The notes: generated from the sequence alone by a model not told the origin. Shown: positions 8,478 through 20,900, numbered from the stretch's first letter. The stretch: 35,882 nt of DNA from Candidatus Kapaibacterium sp. (GCA_025363605.1 JANYDO010000026.1:1-35882), one strand, 5' to 3'. Numbers and translations are program-made.

Positions 8478-9866
8478 ATGTCATTTATCCGTTCTATCTC
8501 CGGAGTACGCGCAACGCTTGGCGATGCGCTCACGCCCTTTGTTGTGGCAGAATACACCGCCGCTTTTGCTTCCTATTTACCACCGGGTATTGTTGCCGTC
8601 GGGCGCGATGGCAGACCGTCGGGACAATGGATTGAAAAAATCGTTTGCGCCACGCTCGCCGCTTGCGGGCGCGAGGTACTGGAACTCGGCATCGTTCCTA
8701 CGCCAACGGTACAGCTTTTTGCCGAACATCAAGCCGTAGCGGGCGGTATCTCCATTTCTGCGTCGCATAATCCGGTCGAATGGAACGGTATGAAATTCAT
8801 TAACGGCGATGGTATCTTTCTAGGTGCCGATGAAAACGCCGCTTTTTGGCTTTGCTTAGAGGAACGCCGTTTTCGGTTTGTCAAAGACCAGCACGGCGAA
8901 AGCATGACCACGCACCAAAATCCCGCCTCACACCATACCGAATCTATCATGCTGCTACCGGTCTTTTCTAATTCCGGCAATGTGGAACTTATCCGCAAAC
9001 AGCAATTTCGCGTCGTCGTGGATGCTGTCAATGCTGCCGGCTCGCACTTTATACCGTACTTGCTGAAAGCATTTGGCTGCGAAGTTATCCCGCTCTACTG
9101 CGACGGTACGGGCGTTTTCCCACACACGCCGGAGCCAATACCGGAAAATCTGGGCGATTTGGCAAAAGCAGTCTTAGAGCATAAAGCAGATTTAGGTGTT
9201 GCCGTTGACCCCGATGCCGATCGTCTGGTACTCGTGGATGAGCGCGGGCGCGTGGTGTTCGAGGAGTTTACGATTGTGCTGGCAGCACTGTCCGCCTTGC
9301 GCAATAAACAATACTTCGGCGAAGCCGCAGACGCGCCCGTCGTGGTGAATCTCTCCACCACCCAAGCTGTCGAAGATGTAGCGGCACACTATGGCGTAAA
9401 GGTCATACGCACTCCCGTCGGCGAAATCAACGTCGTACGGGCAATGCTGGAGCATGGTGCACTGATTGGTGGCGAAGGTAGCGGGGGCGTGATTTTGCCT
9501 GCTTGCCATGCCGGACGGGATTCTCTCGTCGGCACAGCACTTGTGCTACTGCTGCTTGCTCAGGTCAAGCAAGAGCGCCCAAAAATGACGCTTTCCAGCG
9601 TCATCGCTGCCTTGCCGCGCTATTCGATGGTCAAGCGCAAGAAAGAATTTAGCGGTAATGTCCACGACGTTTTTGAAGCCGTCAAAGCTGTGTTCCCAAG
9701 CGCCGGTATCAATACCGAAGACGGACTGCGGCTCACGCTTCCCAATAAAGGCTGGGTGCATCTGCGCACTTCCAATACCGAGCCAATTATTCGCGTCATC
9801 GCCGAAGCGCAAAGCGATGAAGAAGCAGAAAAAATTGCCGCCGCCTGCATGGAGCAGATTCATTGA
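8478..9866 (+). CDS. glmM: Phosphoglucosamine mutase (phosphohexomutase family)
   Basis: Cytoplasmic alpha-D-phosphohexomutase of 462 aa, most likely interconverting glucosamine-6-P and glucosamine-1-P for UDP-GlcNAc, peptidoglycan and LPS. The ATG at 8478 is chosen because family homology begins at once (IRSISGVRATLG) and GAGGAG lies upstream, though 12 bp away; an upstream TTTFF-rich extension in frame is not family-like. Motifs in order: phosphoserine loop SASHNP with Ser96; metal-binding DPDADR (Asp244, Asp246, Asp248); sugar-binding GEGSGG (333-338); phosphate-binding RTSNTEP (430-436). All four are intact. It is the GlmM type found in Bacteroidota; phosphomannomutase or phosphoglucomutase activity cannot be excluded from sequence. 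It is first in a run with cdsA (53-bp gap) and an acyltransferase, an envelope-precursor operon. Confidence 0.88.
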   Translation: MSFIRSISGVRATLGDALTPFVVAEYTAAFASYLPPGIVAVGRDGRPSGQWIEKIVCATLAACGREVLELGIVPTPTVQLFAEHQAVAGGISISASHNPVEWNGMKFINGDGIFLGADENAAFWLCLEERRFRFVKDQHGESMTTHQNPASHHTESIMLLPVFSNSGNVELIRKQQFRVVVDAVNAAGSHFIPYLLKAFGCEVIPLYCDGTGVFPHTPEPIPENLGDLAKAVLEHKADLGVAVDPDADRLVLVDERGRVVFEEFTIVLAALSALRNKQYFGEAADAPVVVNLSTTQAVEDVAAHYGVKVIRTPVGEINVVRAMLEHGALIGGEGSGGVILPACHAGRDSLVGTALVLLLLAQVKQERPKMTLSSVIAALPRYSMVKRKKEFSGNVHDVFEAVKAVFPSAGINTEDGLRLTLPNKGWVHLRTSNTEPIIRVIAEAQSDEEAEKIAAACMEQIH

Positions 9867-9919
9867 CGCGTATCCGTTCATAAAGTTTACCATCTGTTTT
9901 TAACCTCAAAGCACTTCCC

Positions 9920-10831
9920 GTGAGTAATACCGCCACCCGCACTATCGTTGCCGTCATAGCCGCACCCATCATCATTGGTTTAGTCATTGTGGGCGGCGTT
10001 TGGTTTGGCATCTTTGCCGAAGCGCTTGCTATCTTGGCTTTGAAGGAATTATATGATTTAGGCAAGCACACATCTGCCGCACCGCAGCGTATTATCGGCT
10101 ATGTGGGAAGTTTTTGTGCCGGTGCATATTTTTTTGTGGCAGATACTCTGCCCCCCACCCTCGTTAGCCTACTGTTTCCGGCACTCGTGATGTTGTTCGT
10201 GCTGGCTGTTCTTATTACAGAACTTCTTCGCAATAAGCCGCATCCGCTCTGGAATGCTGCCATTACCACCTTTGGCGTGTTCTACGTTGGCGTGTTTCTC
10301 ACAAGCCTTCTCGGACTACGGATGACTTTTAGCGGACGAACACTTGCATTACCTGCCGTTGCGCCATTTCTGAATAATCTCTCTCCCGCAGAGCGTCTTG
10401 CCGCTGGAGACAAATGGGGCGCATGGCTTGTTTTTGCTACATTTATAGCTATCTGGACGTGCGACTCGCTGGCGTTTTTTGCCGGAAAAGCCTTCGGGAA
10501 GCACAAACTTTTCCCGCGCGTTAGCCCCAATAAATCGTGGGAGGGCGCTGTGGTGGGCTTTCTGGCTTCGTCGGCAGCATTTGTGGCGCTTGCGCACTAC
10601 CTTTTGCCGTTTTTGCCACCGCTTCATGCGGGAATTATCGGCGCGTTAGTGGGAATTATCGGGCAGTTTGGTGATTTAGTCGAATCCCTCTTCAAGCGCG
10701 ATGCGGGCGTAAAAGACAGTTCCAATATCATCCCCGGACATGGCGGCGTTTACGACCGCTTCGATGCGGCGATGTTTGTCGCACCTATTGTCTATGTCTA
10801 TGTGAATTTCTTTCTCCTTCTTACACGATGA
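9920..10831 (+). CDS. cdsA: Phosphatidate cytidylyltransferase (CDP-diacylglycerol synthase)
   Basis: Integral inner-membrane enzyme of 303 aa that makes CDP-diacylglycerol from phosphatidate and CTP, the branch point of phospholipid synthesis. The start is GTG at 9920. Multiple hydrophobic segments are seen (about 8-40, 58-102, 112-135, 168-190, 210-250, 283-300). The CdsA signature is complete: S257-L-F-K-R260, then K265-D266, then GHGG (273-276), then DRFD (279-282). The preceding SPNKSWEGAVVGF is the usual conserved block. Its stop codon overlaps the start of the following acyltransferase (ATGA at 10828-10831), so the two are probably translationally coupled; the neighbour makes the substrate of this enzyme. 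Confidence 0.95.
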   Translation: MSNTATRTIVAVIAAPIIIGLVIVGGVWFGIFAEALAILALKELYDLGKHTSAAPQRIIGYVGSFCAGAYFFVADTLPPTLVSLLFPALVMLFVLAVLITELLRNKPHPLWNAAITTFGVFYVGVFLTSLLGLRMTFSGRTLALPAVAPFLNNLSPAERLAAGDKWGAWLVFATFIAIWTCDSLAFFAGKAFGKHKLFPRVSPNKSWEGAVVGFLASSAAFVALAHYLLPFLPPLHAGIIGALVGIIGQFGDLVESLFKRDAGVKDSSNIIPGHGGVYDRFDAAMFVAPIVYVYVNFFLLLTR

Positions 10832-11493
10832 TTTCTGCTTCCCACCGAGGCTGGGCACACGCCATTTTTCGCCGCTATCTCCGTTTCCTTGTTAAAAAGC
10901 GCTTCCATGCGCTGCACGTGCTGGGCGAATTGCCACAAATCCCCCAAAACACGCCTATTCTCTTGCTTCCCAATCATTCTACGTGGTGGGATGGCTTCTT
11001 TCCGTATTTGCTCAACGATGCAGTTTGGCAACGCGAGTTTTTTATTATGATGCTGGAACATCGCTTACGTGAATTCTGGTTTTTCCGCTTTGTCGGCGCA
11101 TTTTCTATCAATCAGCAGTCCCCTAAAGGCATCGTGGAATCGCTTGATTACACCGTTTCCTTGCTTCAAGGCAACAAAATTGTCGTCCTCTTTCCGCAAG
11201 GCGAACTTGCTGCGTGGGGAAAGCGCCCGCTTAACTACAATCGAGGCGTAGAGCGGGTTCTCCGCAAATGCGCCGAAGCCGGAAAGCGCGTCGCAATCGT
11301 TCCCGTCGGAATGCGCTGCGAGTTTCTCGCCGATGAAAAGCCGCACGTGTTCTTGCTTTGCGGCACGCCTCTCTTTACCGACCTCACCATCACTTCAAGC
11401 ACAGCCAACGCATTGGAACGCATAGAAACAGTTCTTCTGGAAGAATTGGACGAGCGAATTATTGCGGGAGAACCGGGAATAACCTTGCTGTAA
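10828..11493 (+). CDS. 1-acyl-sn-glycerol-3-phosphate acyltransferase-like (PlsC family)
   Basis: Predicted membrane-associated acyltransferase of 221 aa, placed to convert lysophosphatidate to phosphatidate. The HX4D catalytic motif is NHSTWWD (His50, Asp55). The glycerol-phosphate-binding block FPQGE is at 122-126, and INQQSPKGI near 94-102 corresponds to the block before it. The N-terminus is basic and amphipathic (FRRYLRFLVKKRF) rather than a clear transmembrane helix. It overlaps cdsA by 4 bp, and cdsA uses phosphatidate, which supports the lipid role. The family also includes ornithine-lipid and other acyltransferases, so the exact acceptor is inferred from context. No standard terminator follows directly; the palindromic repeat copy B lies 48 bp downstream. 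Confidence 0.85.
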   Translation: MISASHRGWAHAIFRRYLRFLVKKRFHALHVLGELPQIPQNTPILLLPNHSTWWDGFFPYLLNDAVWQREFFIMMLEHRLREFWFFRFVGAFSINQQSPKGIVESLDYTVSLLQGNKIVVLFPQGELAAWGKRPLNYNRGVERVLRKCAEAGKRVAIVPVGMRCEFLADEKPHVFLLCGTPLFTDLTITSSTANALERIETVLLEELDERIIAGEPGITLL

Positions 11494-11541
11494 AGCCATT
11501 TCCTTAGGAACAAGTCAAAAATAAGTGGTCACACCTTTCTT

Positions 11542-11645
11542 GGTAGCACAGACATTCTTGTCTGTGTAGTCCTAAGCCTGAACATAACGCTCAGAGCGCT
11601 CAGAACACCGCTCCAAAACTCACAGATAAGAATGTCTGTGCTACC
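11542..11645. repeat. Dispersed palindromic repeat, copy B (near-perfect 25-bp arms)
   Basis: The left arm 11542-11566 and the right arm 11621-11645 are reverse complements over 25 bp with a single mismatch. Each arm is itself palindromic: CACAGACA-TTCT-TGTCTGTG on the left, with one G-to-A change on the right. The 54-bp interior is not obviously coding. It occupies the 432-bp gap between the plsC-like gene and the convergent giant gene, in which I see no other gene. Confidence 0.9.
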
Positions 11646-11754
11646 GAAGCCCAAAAACGTGGACACTTTATTTTTTTAGCTATCCTTAAGAGGTTTATCC
11701 GATAGCTCTCAGGGAAGCGAACACCCAGAATCAAGAACAAAAATCAAGAGACAA

Positions 11755-11803
11755 AAAAGCCCCGGCACGTTCAAGCGCTGTGCTTGTGTGTGCCGGGGCT
11801 TTT
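11755..11803. terminator. Bidirectional rho-independent terminator
   Basis: A 14-bp perfect stem AAAAGCCCCGGCAC (11755-11768) pairs with GTGCCGGGGCTTTT (11790-11803). The loop contains a second small stem (CAAGC/GCTTG). An A-run on the left and a T-run on the right let it work in both directions, between the convergent plsC-like and giant genes. Confidence 0.85.
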
Positions 11804-11877
11804 ACCCTATCTCATCATTCACTCACCTTGCGGGCGAGATTGAGAGACTTATTTCGATTGATATTCTACCGAAAATC

Positions 11878-11911
11878 AACGTGGAGCCTGCCTTGCGGTG
11901 GACTCCACGTT
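11878..11911 (-). terminator. Hairpin at 3' end of the giant surface-protein gene
   Basis: The 9-bp arms AACGTGGAG (11878-11886) and CTCCACGTT (11903-11911) begin 15 bp past the stop codon of the giant gene. On the minus strand the stem is followed by GATTTT, a modest U-run; on the plus strand by TTTCCTTTTTT. Probably the first terminator for the minus-strand gene. Confidence 0.6.
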
Positions 11912-11925
11912 TTCCTTTTTTGCTA

Positions 11926-14900
11926 TTAGCGTTTGATGAGTTTGTCGGTAAATCGGCGTTCACCATCGGTCATCTCGAAGAAGTACACACCCGAATGGAG
12001 CGCACTTACATCAAGTTGCTGCGAGAATTTGCCTGCGCCGACTGCTTGCGTGAAGAGTACAACGGTGTTCCCAAGAACATCCGTGATACGAACGCGCAAC
12101 TGTCCTGCTTTTGGCAGATTTGCCTCGAAGCTCACCATTTCTTCTATCGGGTTCGGATAGACGCTGCCGGTCATTACTTCGACTGTCATCACTTCACGAA
12201 CACTTGGTCGGAAAGCATTTGGAAGCGTAAATGAACGTCCATCAGGATTCACAATACGAATTGTTGGGTCTCCTAAGAAGAACCCTGCCGGAGCAATCGC
12301 TGTGATTTGATTTGCACCTGTGTTGACAATCCGAAGCGGAACACCACCGACTGTTACGGTTGCACCTTGCTGGAAGTTGGAACCGTTAATCGTAAAGGTG
12401 ACATCAAAGTTGTACTGCGGGCGTAAATCCGTCGGAGTTACACTGGAGATAATCGGACACAAAGAGCAAAGGACGTTCACCGAAGCCTGTGCAAACTGCG
12501 TGTCAGGATTGATTATCTGTACGATTGCTGTACCTTCTTGGCTATTGACACCTGCCGGAACGAATGCTGTTACCTGCGTTGGGTTTGCACCCAAGATTTG
12601 CAGCACCGTGCCGTTATAGCGGATTTGGAAGCCCGCAAGCGGCTGTCCCTGTGGTGTTACACCGAAATTCAGACCATTGACAGTGATAATAAACGGCGTA
12701 CCGGTTGCATTGGTCGTGGAAGGCGATACCGATGTAATAACCGGACGATTTGGCTGACCAATGGTGAAGGTAGATGATCCTTCAAATCCATCGGCATTCG
12801 CAAGCGTTATCGGGAAGACACCTTGCGTATTATTCAGTCCGGCTGGTACCTGAACAATCACCTGCGTATCGGAGGTCGAAACGACGGTTATCTGTACACC
12901 GTTAAACCGTACCGACAAACCTTGGCGGAATCCTGTGCCGGTTATTGCTAACTGGAACGGGAAGACCGAAGCTGCCGTTACGTTTTGACCGGATATTGCT
13001 CCACTTGCCGTCAGTACACTGGTAATGGTAGGCGCAGGATAGCCAACATTGAAGAGCGCTGCACCGGAGAAACCTCCCGGATTCGTAATCCGAAGCGGGA
13101 ACGTACCAAAGGATGTAAGCAGATTTGCCGGAATCACAGCCACGATTTGTGTTGTGGTGCGCACCGGATTAGCCAAGACCTGAATCGGAATGTTATTAAA
13201 GGTAACATCTGCATTCAAAAAGAAGCCCGAGCCGGCAATTGTAACAATAATAGCCGACGTACCCACAATCGCACGCGGTGGCGTAAGACTGCTGATAACG
13301 GGACGACCTGGATCGCTGATAACAATTGTCCCTTGTACTTGCTGACCGTCGGAATTCCGCACAACGATAGTGAGCGTTTGCGGCGTTTGGTTGAGGTCGG
13401 CAGGAATAATAACTCTTATTTGGTTAGCAATAGCAGACAAAATACTGATGGAGCGCCCATTTGCTGTGACCGTCGTACCGGCAGAACCAAAGAAGTTCGT
13501 ACCGTTGATGGTCGCAATAAAGGCAACACCACTTGCAGAGGTCACGCTTGGCGAAATACTCGTCAAGGTCGGCGTACCACCGGCAACAAGTTGGAAAGCA
13601 ATATTTGTGTATTGACCGTCAGCATTCAAGACCGTGATAAAGCGTTGCCCAATCATGTTATTGAACGTACCGGAAATCGTAGCGCGAATCTCCGTAGCCG
13701 ATACGCTTTGGATAGAAATACGCGACGATGGGCTAATAGCTTGCGGTGCATTAGAAAGCGAGAAGAAAACACCGGATTGAATATCGTTGGGAGCCGGATT
13801 CAAATTGATATTGAAGTTCGAGCCACGAATGATAATCGGAATATCTTGACCGTTGACCACAGCAGAGTTTGGTGTTACACTACTAATGACAGGAGCCAAG
13901 TTATACGTAAAGAGCTGAGTCGAAGTACTTACCCCACCGGAACCAGTAATTACGATAGGACCAACCCGCTGCGTGAGGGATGTACCGGAAACCAATACTG
14001 CCATCTCTGTACCGGCAGCATTGATACTCTGCACGGTACCGGTAATACCGGCAATCGTGACTGAGAAGATATTCGTCAACGTACCAAAATTTGTTCCTGT
14101 GATAGTAACAACAGTACCTGTACCACCAGCTGCTGGCGTAAAGGATGAAATAGTTGACGGCGTCCCGACAGTAAAGATAGCCGTGGATGTACCTGAACCA
14201 CCCGGATAGGTTACAGTCGTAGGACGAGATACCGTAACAAAGCCCGTAGATGCGCCGGCAGGAACCACTACTGAGATAAGATTATCACCAAGTACGGTAA
14301 AAGTCGTAGCAGGAGCACCGTTGAATAGAACAGTATTAACACCGGTGAAATTTGAGCCATTGATAAGAATCGTCGTTCCCGGCCCGCCCGTGGGCGGTGT
14401 AAATCCGGTAATAGTCGGGAAAATAGCAGCAGCAGATATGGTAACAATTGCCGAGGTTGCAGCAATCGGTCCGGCACCTGCTGTGGTGCTGACCACGAGC
14501 CGTACTTGCGTTGTCGGGGCACTTGGGTTTGTCCATGTTACCGTAACGCCATTCAGTCTAATACCTGACTGGTTCACGAAAACGCCGGAAGCATTACCGC
14601 CGACAGTGAACGTGTTGCCCGGTGTCACAGCTTGTGCTGTCAAAGTAACCGATGAGTTAGAAAGCGAATTTGCCAGAACACCATTTGCATCAAACAAACC
14701 AAGATCAACACTGAACGGTATGTTGTTTGCGATGTTTGGATTATTACCATTAATACCTTGTGTACCGGTCGAAGAAATTTGGCTAAATGCCAACGCTACC
14801 GGTATACTTGCTCCGGTTGACAGCGTGATAGTTGCATCTGTGGAAGCAATCACGCCATAGACCGGCGGTAAATTTTGCGGTGTCAAACGAACGACAACGC

Positions 14901-17900
14901 TAATTGGTCCGGCAACCGTAGGATTACGCCAGTTCAGAATAACATTTTGCAATGTTGCTTGACGAGCGCCGAAAATCAGAGGTATTGAGGAACTACCATC
15001 AATTGTTACGGTCTCTGTTGCAGGGGTAACGCTGACAATAGAAAGTTGCACGGGGTTACCTGCACCAGTTGCCAAGACATCCGCAGCATTGAAGAAGCCG
15101 AAATCAATGTTAAACGGACGACCGCTTGGTATATTGCGATTCCCGCCATTGATACCCGCGCCGCCAATAGCTGGGGTAGAGTGACCGGTTGTTGGTCCGA
15201 CGCTTGGATTAAACGAGGTTACCGTTGCTATAGAACCGGTCGTGGTCACCCATACTTGCGCAGTTGTGGAGAGAAGTGTTGTCTGACCACTTACAACCGA
15301 TAGAGTAACGATTGCCGCTCGCTGACCGGGGGAGTTTGCCGTGTAGAATATACGCGGGAACAATGACCCTGTACCGTCAACTTGAGAAACCGTTGTAGCT
15401 GTTGTGCCATCCATAGTGAACACATCCGTCGGATTGATAGGATCCGGCGCAATCGTGAGCTGTACCTGTGTTGGCGATGTCGGGCGAATGACCGCACCAT
15501 ACTCAACAAAGGAAGCAAAGTTCACGCGAACTTGTTGACCGCTTGTTATCGGGGTTCCTACGGTAAAGTTTCCGCCGTTAAAGCCCAAAGTGCCGGTTGC
15601 GGCATTAAGCAAATCACCGGAATTGACAGCATAACCGAGACGGGTAGGTACAGGAGCCGTGCTACTCGTGCTCAAGGTAACGGTTACCGTCGTTGAACCG
15701 ATACCGGGTGCAGTGAGTGTGATGAATGCTTTAGTAATACCACCATTAACCGGAGGGTTTGTCCAGTTAAATATTGGGAAGATAAAACCACCCGTTGCCC
15801 CAATAGCTACGGTTTGAGGATTGATAGCACCATTGGAGCCGCCCGGTGTAGTAGAGAAAATTGATCCCGGATTAGCAGGGTGAACGGCGATGCTGGCAAC
15901 AACGGACGTGATGTTTGTCGTAGCAACCAAGAAGTTTGTATTCGAGAAGAAACCAAAGTTAATCGGAATACCCACACCACCGGTGATATTGAACTGTCCC
16001 AAACCGCCGCCGTTGAAGCCGAATGTACCATTGCTGGAGTTTTGGACTTGCGTATAAGCAATGGTGGAAGCGCGAAGTGGTGGAGCGAGAATGGTCACTG
16101 TGAGTGTAGCCGATGTCAGCGTACCTGTTGGGTCGTAGAGACGCAGGATAGCTGTCGTGCTGGCTTGATTCCCAAAATTCAGCCAGTCGAAGGTAATATT
16201 GGTTGTTGTCGCGCTAATAGGATTTGCCGGAACGTTCAGAACAATCGGTGTAAAGACACTGCCAGTACCGGTAGTGTTAAAGACAGCCGTTGCTCCCGGA
16301 AGCGAGAAGAGGTGCGCCTGTACGTTCAGTGCAGCTAGGACAGGTGAACGCTGATTCAAACCATTGAAAGAGCTAATACGCAAGGTAAAGGGCGTACCGC
16401 TTGTGATGGTGAGATTGCCAGCTGCGGGGCTTGCAAAGCCGTTTGGCGTTGCGGGATTGAAACCGCCCGAACCACTACTTGAGAGTGAGTCCGCGGCGAG
16501 AATAATCGCGGTAGGCGGATTGAGTACCACAAACGGGGTATTGCTATACGAAGTAATTGGTAGAGAATTGATAGCGCTAAAGTATGTGCTACCAACACCA
16601 ATTGTGCTGGCTCCACCCAACGATGAATTGAGTAGGTTATTATACGTCGCTCCTGTCCATTGACCGACAAAAGCATTATTACGGACAAAGCCGGGTGCTT
16701 CGTGGCTAATTTCCCACATATACTGCATGAGGTCGGCAGTACTTGCGCCACTGTTTTTGTTTACCGTCCACTGAACATTGACACGCTGCGGATACGTTCC
16801 GGCTTGATTGGTAATCGTAGAAGCGGCATTAACAGAATAGAAATCGCTTGAGGCGCTACTATTAAATATCATTACCGGAGAGTAGAAGATTGCCGAACTA
16901 AGCGTGTTTGTCGTTCCCACGGGGAATGTGCGCCATGAACCTGCCGGAATCGGCATAATCAGACGTGCGCCAAGTGCCGTTTCGATAAAGTTATTATCAC
17001 GAATTGGCGTGTAGGTTGCGTTCGTAGCATTGACGTTAAACGTTACATTCGGCTCGAGGCGGATATTACCGCCACCGTTTGCCGGTGCAAAATTCGTCGT
17101 GTTCATGGAAAGCGTACCATTGACCGCCGTAGCGCTGGTAATCACCAAAAGTGGATTGGTGACAAGCGCCATAGCAGCATCAACCTGCATATTGTTCAGT
17201 TGATTACCTGCTCCGCCCGCCATGCGCAAGACAGACTGACGCGGGGAGGTGAAGGTAAGATTTGAAGTAGCACCACCAAACAGCGTACCGGAACCCGAAT
17301 TGATGAAACCACCAACCGTATTGTTACCAGTATAGCTGAGAGAGTTACCGTTCATTACCAATGATGCCGTTCCGTCCAAGAACATACGCCCTGCATCGGT
17401 AATAGCCGTTGCAGATTGGAAGGTTGCGTTTGTGCCGGAAGCCATCGTAACGTTTGCATTTGTCACGGTCAAGCATCCAAGGAATGGCACACCACCGCTT
17501 GCATCGAAACGAAGTGTTGTCGGTGTAGGGTTGTTGTACTCAATACAGCTATTGCTTGCTGCGCCCATACCGACACGGAACATACCAAGCGGTGAAGGCG
17601 AATTGAGTGCCGCACGCATTGTGAAGCGTACCCCTGCTGTTGCAAGGTCAATTGCACCATTCAGCAACTGGATAGTTGCGCCGGTGATAGTTTTGTTAGC
17701 GTCAATTTGCACGAGGTTATCAATAATACCCGGCAGAACACCGCCGCGTGCAAATCCCTTATCAACAATAAGCGTTGCACCAAAAAGGTTCGGGAATTCA
17801 ATCGGCGAGGTGCTGACCGTACGCTGACCGCCGTAGCGGAGAGTCGAAGTCGGGGCAAGATAAACAACAGGATTCGTCGTAATGCCACCCAGACCAACAC

Positions 17901-20900
17901 TAATGAGGTCAAGAGTGCCGGTTGTGCCAATCACAAGCCCAGTTGCCGTTGCGTTATTCAATGCAGGGAATGCAGCAGCCGTTTCACCGGCAAGCGTCAA
18001 ACGACCATCCACCAACACACGACCGGAGGTGATTGCACCGGCTGTAACGTCTCGGTAGAGCGTAAGTGTGTCGTTTTGCGCAATACGCAAACCGAAACTC
18101 AAATCAGCGTTAACTACATTTAAGCCCGCAGCCGCTAACACAGTTAAATTACGACTGGAATTAAGAACAACTTGTGGCAGTGGAGCTCCGGCAGTCAATG
18201 TTTGACCGATAACAAGAGAACCTAAACTGCGATCAAGAAGAGATGCACCCGTAAAACGCGGATTCGACGGACCTTGTCCGTTAATCGTTAATCTTGTTAA
18301 GGTCGAACCATTACCGATAAATGTTCCATTAACCGTTGCTGTTACAGCCGAAGTCTGACTGGTAGGAGCCGGACCGACGGTGAGTTGCTGATTGGAAAGA
18401 AGATTAAAACGACCGGCAAGGATATTGACATTATTATTAACCGTTATTGTGGTTGTTCCGGCAGTGCTGATGAAGAAATCTGTATTTGTACCTGTACGAT
18501 TCACAATCAAGTTTGCCGTGAGCGTTGGTGTTGCAGATCCCCACTCATTTGTGACGGCGGGTAATGTTGTTACCGATGTTGTCAAAGCATCCGCATACGC
18601 CAGCGTAGGCGGAATGGTCGGTGGAAGCGCTGTATAAGGAACAGGTGTATTGTAAATAAGTCCCGTATTCATGCCTTTGGTAAACGTACCACCTGCCATT
18701 TGCAAGGTTGCACCGCTAGCAACGACAAAACTTGCCGTAGCCATATTGACGGTGTGATTAAATGTCGAAGGCGGGTCAATGCGGAATGTACCGAAGACGA
18801 TACCGCGCTCAAAGTTTCCTGCTACGGTTGGGGTAATGTTCAAATTTGTTCCAGCCAAACGCAAGGTTGAACCGGTTGCAATATGAAGCGATTCACCGAA
18901 GAAGGTATTCACATCGGCAGCAATCATCTGCTGTGCAAGATTGAGCGTTGTGCCTTGAGCCAGTGTCGGCGAAGCGCCTCCCATGACCGTTAGTCGTTGA
19001 ATTGCAGTCGGAATATTTGTCGAAATCACGGGAGCATCAATTGAGCGGTCAAAAATTGCCCAGTCGTTGATGCCCGGAGGTGCTGCACTACCCGGTGTGC
19101 CGTTAGATGAGGAAGCCCAGTTAGAAGCTGTTCCCCAATCCGTATTGTTCCCACCAACCCAGTAAATCGGAAAAAGTGCATTGGATACAATAAACGGTGT
19201 GCTGGACAAATTACCATTATAGGTCGCTTGCAATGTGCGGGGCGGACCAAAGACGGGAAGTGTCGTCGGCAGAACGTTGGCATACGATGTTCCTGTCCAG
19301 CGACGAATACTCGTCAAAGCAGAATTGCTCGTGAGCGAGGTATTAAAAGCAACCGGTTCGTCAGCGAGATTCCACTGAAGTGTAATCGGCCCATTATAGG
19401 GTGCACTGCCTTTGCTGACTGTCCACTGAGCGTTGACGCTGCTTGTGACCAAATTAGCCGGAATTGCGGGAAGATTGACAATGGCTGTTGTTACGCTAAC
19501 CGTGTAATTTTCAGGCGCTACCGTGTTATTGATAGTAACAGGCAAGTAACGCGATGCTACACCTGCACCGACGTTTGCGCCGATAGGGAAGGTATAGCCT
19601 GTTACATTGATGTTCTGCACAATAAGCCGTCCGCCTCGTGAGGCATCAATAAAATTCCCTGCCGCTGAAGGAACTCCTGAAATATTGGAATTCGACAGCG
19701 TAAGATCGCCAGTACCAATTTGTAGAATTGCGTTATTCGAGAATGTTAGTGCCGGAGAATTATTAATTGTCAGAGGAGTAAGCAGAGAAACCAGATAGTC
19801 AATGGGTGTTGTTGGCATTGCTGTCGGTTGCAAAAACATATTTCCAATCACCTGACCACCCGGAACCATACGCACATATGAGCGAATTTGCGGCGCATTG
19901 AAGACAAGTTGCGTACCCGTGTTACCCAATATTCCTGCTGTATTCGTTGCCGGGATGTTTCCACCTTGTCCGATACCAGCACCAGCGACATTTGCACCGG
20001 AAAAAGCTAGCGTCATCGTACCGGTAGCAATAATATTACCGGTGTTATTAAGGAGAAGTTGCCCATTTGCATTGTTTGTTGCAAGATCATATGCGGCAAC
20101 ATAGTTTGTGCCATTAACCTCTACTCGCCCGCTCAAGCTAAGATTGCCAGTATTCGTAACCCCAAAGTGATTAAAAATAGTGAGCGTACTGTTCGTTGTT
20201 TGAATGGAAGTAGAAGCAGCATTATTGTACACAAATGCTGAACCGGTCGCAGCAGCACTGCCGGCAATATAACCACCGGTAGTTACTGTCGCCGTACCAT
20301 TCAGAATCATTCTGTTTCCGTTCATGCCAATACCACCGGAAACAAGATTGAGATTCCCATTCTGCGTTACCGGGCCATTGAGCAAGACCATATTCAAGTC
20401 AGCTGCATTGGGTCCCAAACGATTAACAGTGATAGAACCGTTCATAACGGGCGGTATTTCCTGCGGTGTACTTGGGCGTGCCATTAAGCCCGGATTTTGA
20501 GCATCTTGGAAATCCGCAATAGACGTTGCATCGGTGTAGAAGGTATTACCTGCACCGGGAGTAATCTGTGCAGTGTTTCCCCAAAACTGAATCCGTCCAC
20601 CGGAGCCAACGAGAAGACCCGAACTTGTTCCCGTACCGGCTGTATTGGTATTGCTAATTGTGGAACCTGTAGAGATAACCAAGGTACCATTCACAATCAG
20701 GCGACTCGTTGTGAAGTTACCGATGTTACCGACAGAGTTATTTCGTATTGAAACAGTTCGTCCTGCGCCAACAGTAATTTGACCACCTTGGTTCACACCG
20801 GCAACCGCAGCTGCATCGGCAGCCTCTATACCACTTGTGGCGGAACCAAAAATTTGCATATCGGTCAAAAGACTGACATTTAATGTCGCAACACGGTTGC

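Noticed and set aside
12985-14064. 359-aa open frame on the plus strand
   Set aside because: It is antisense to the TIG region of the giant gene, extremely rich in Arg, Asn, Cys and Thr, and has no family features; it is a shadow of the coding strand.
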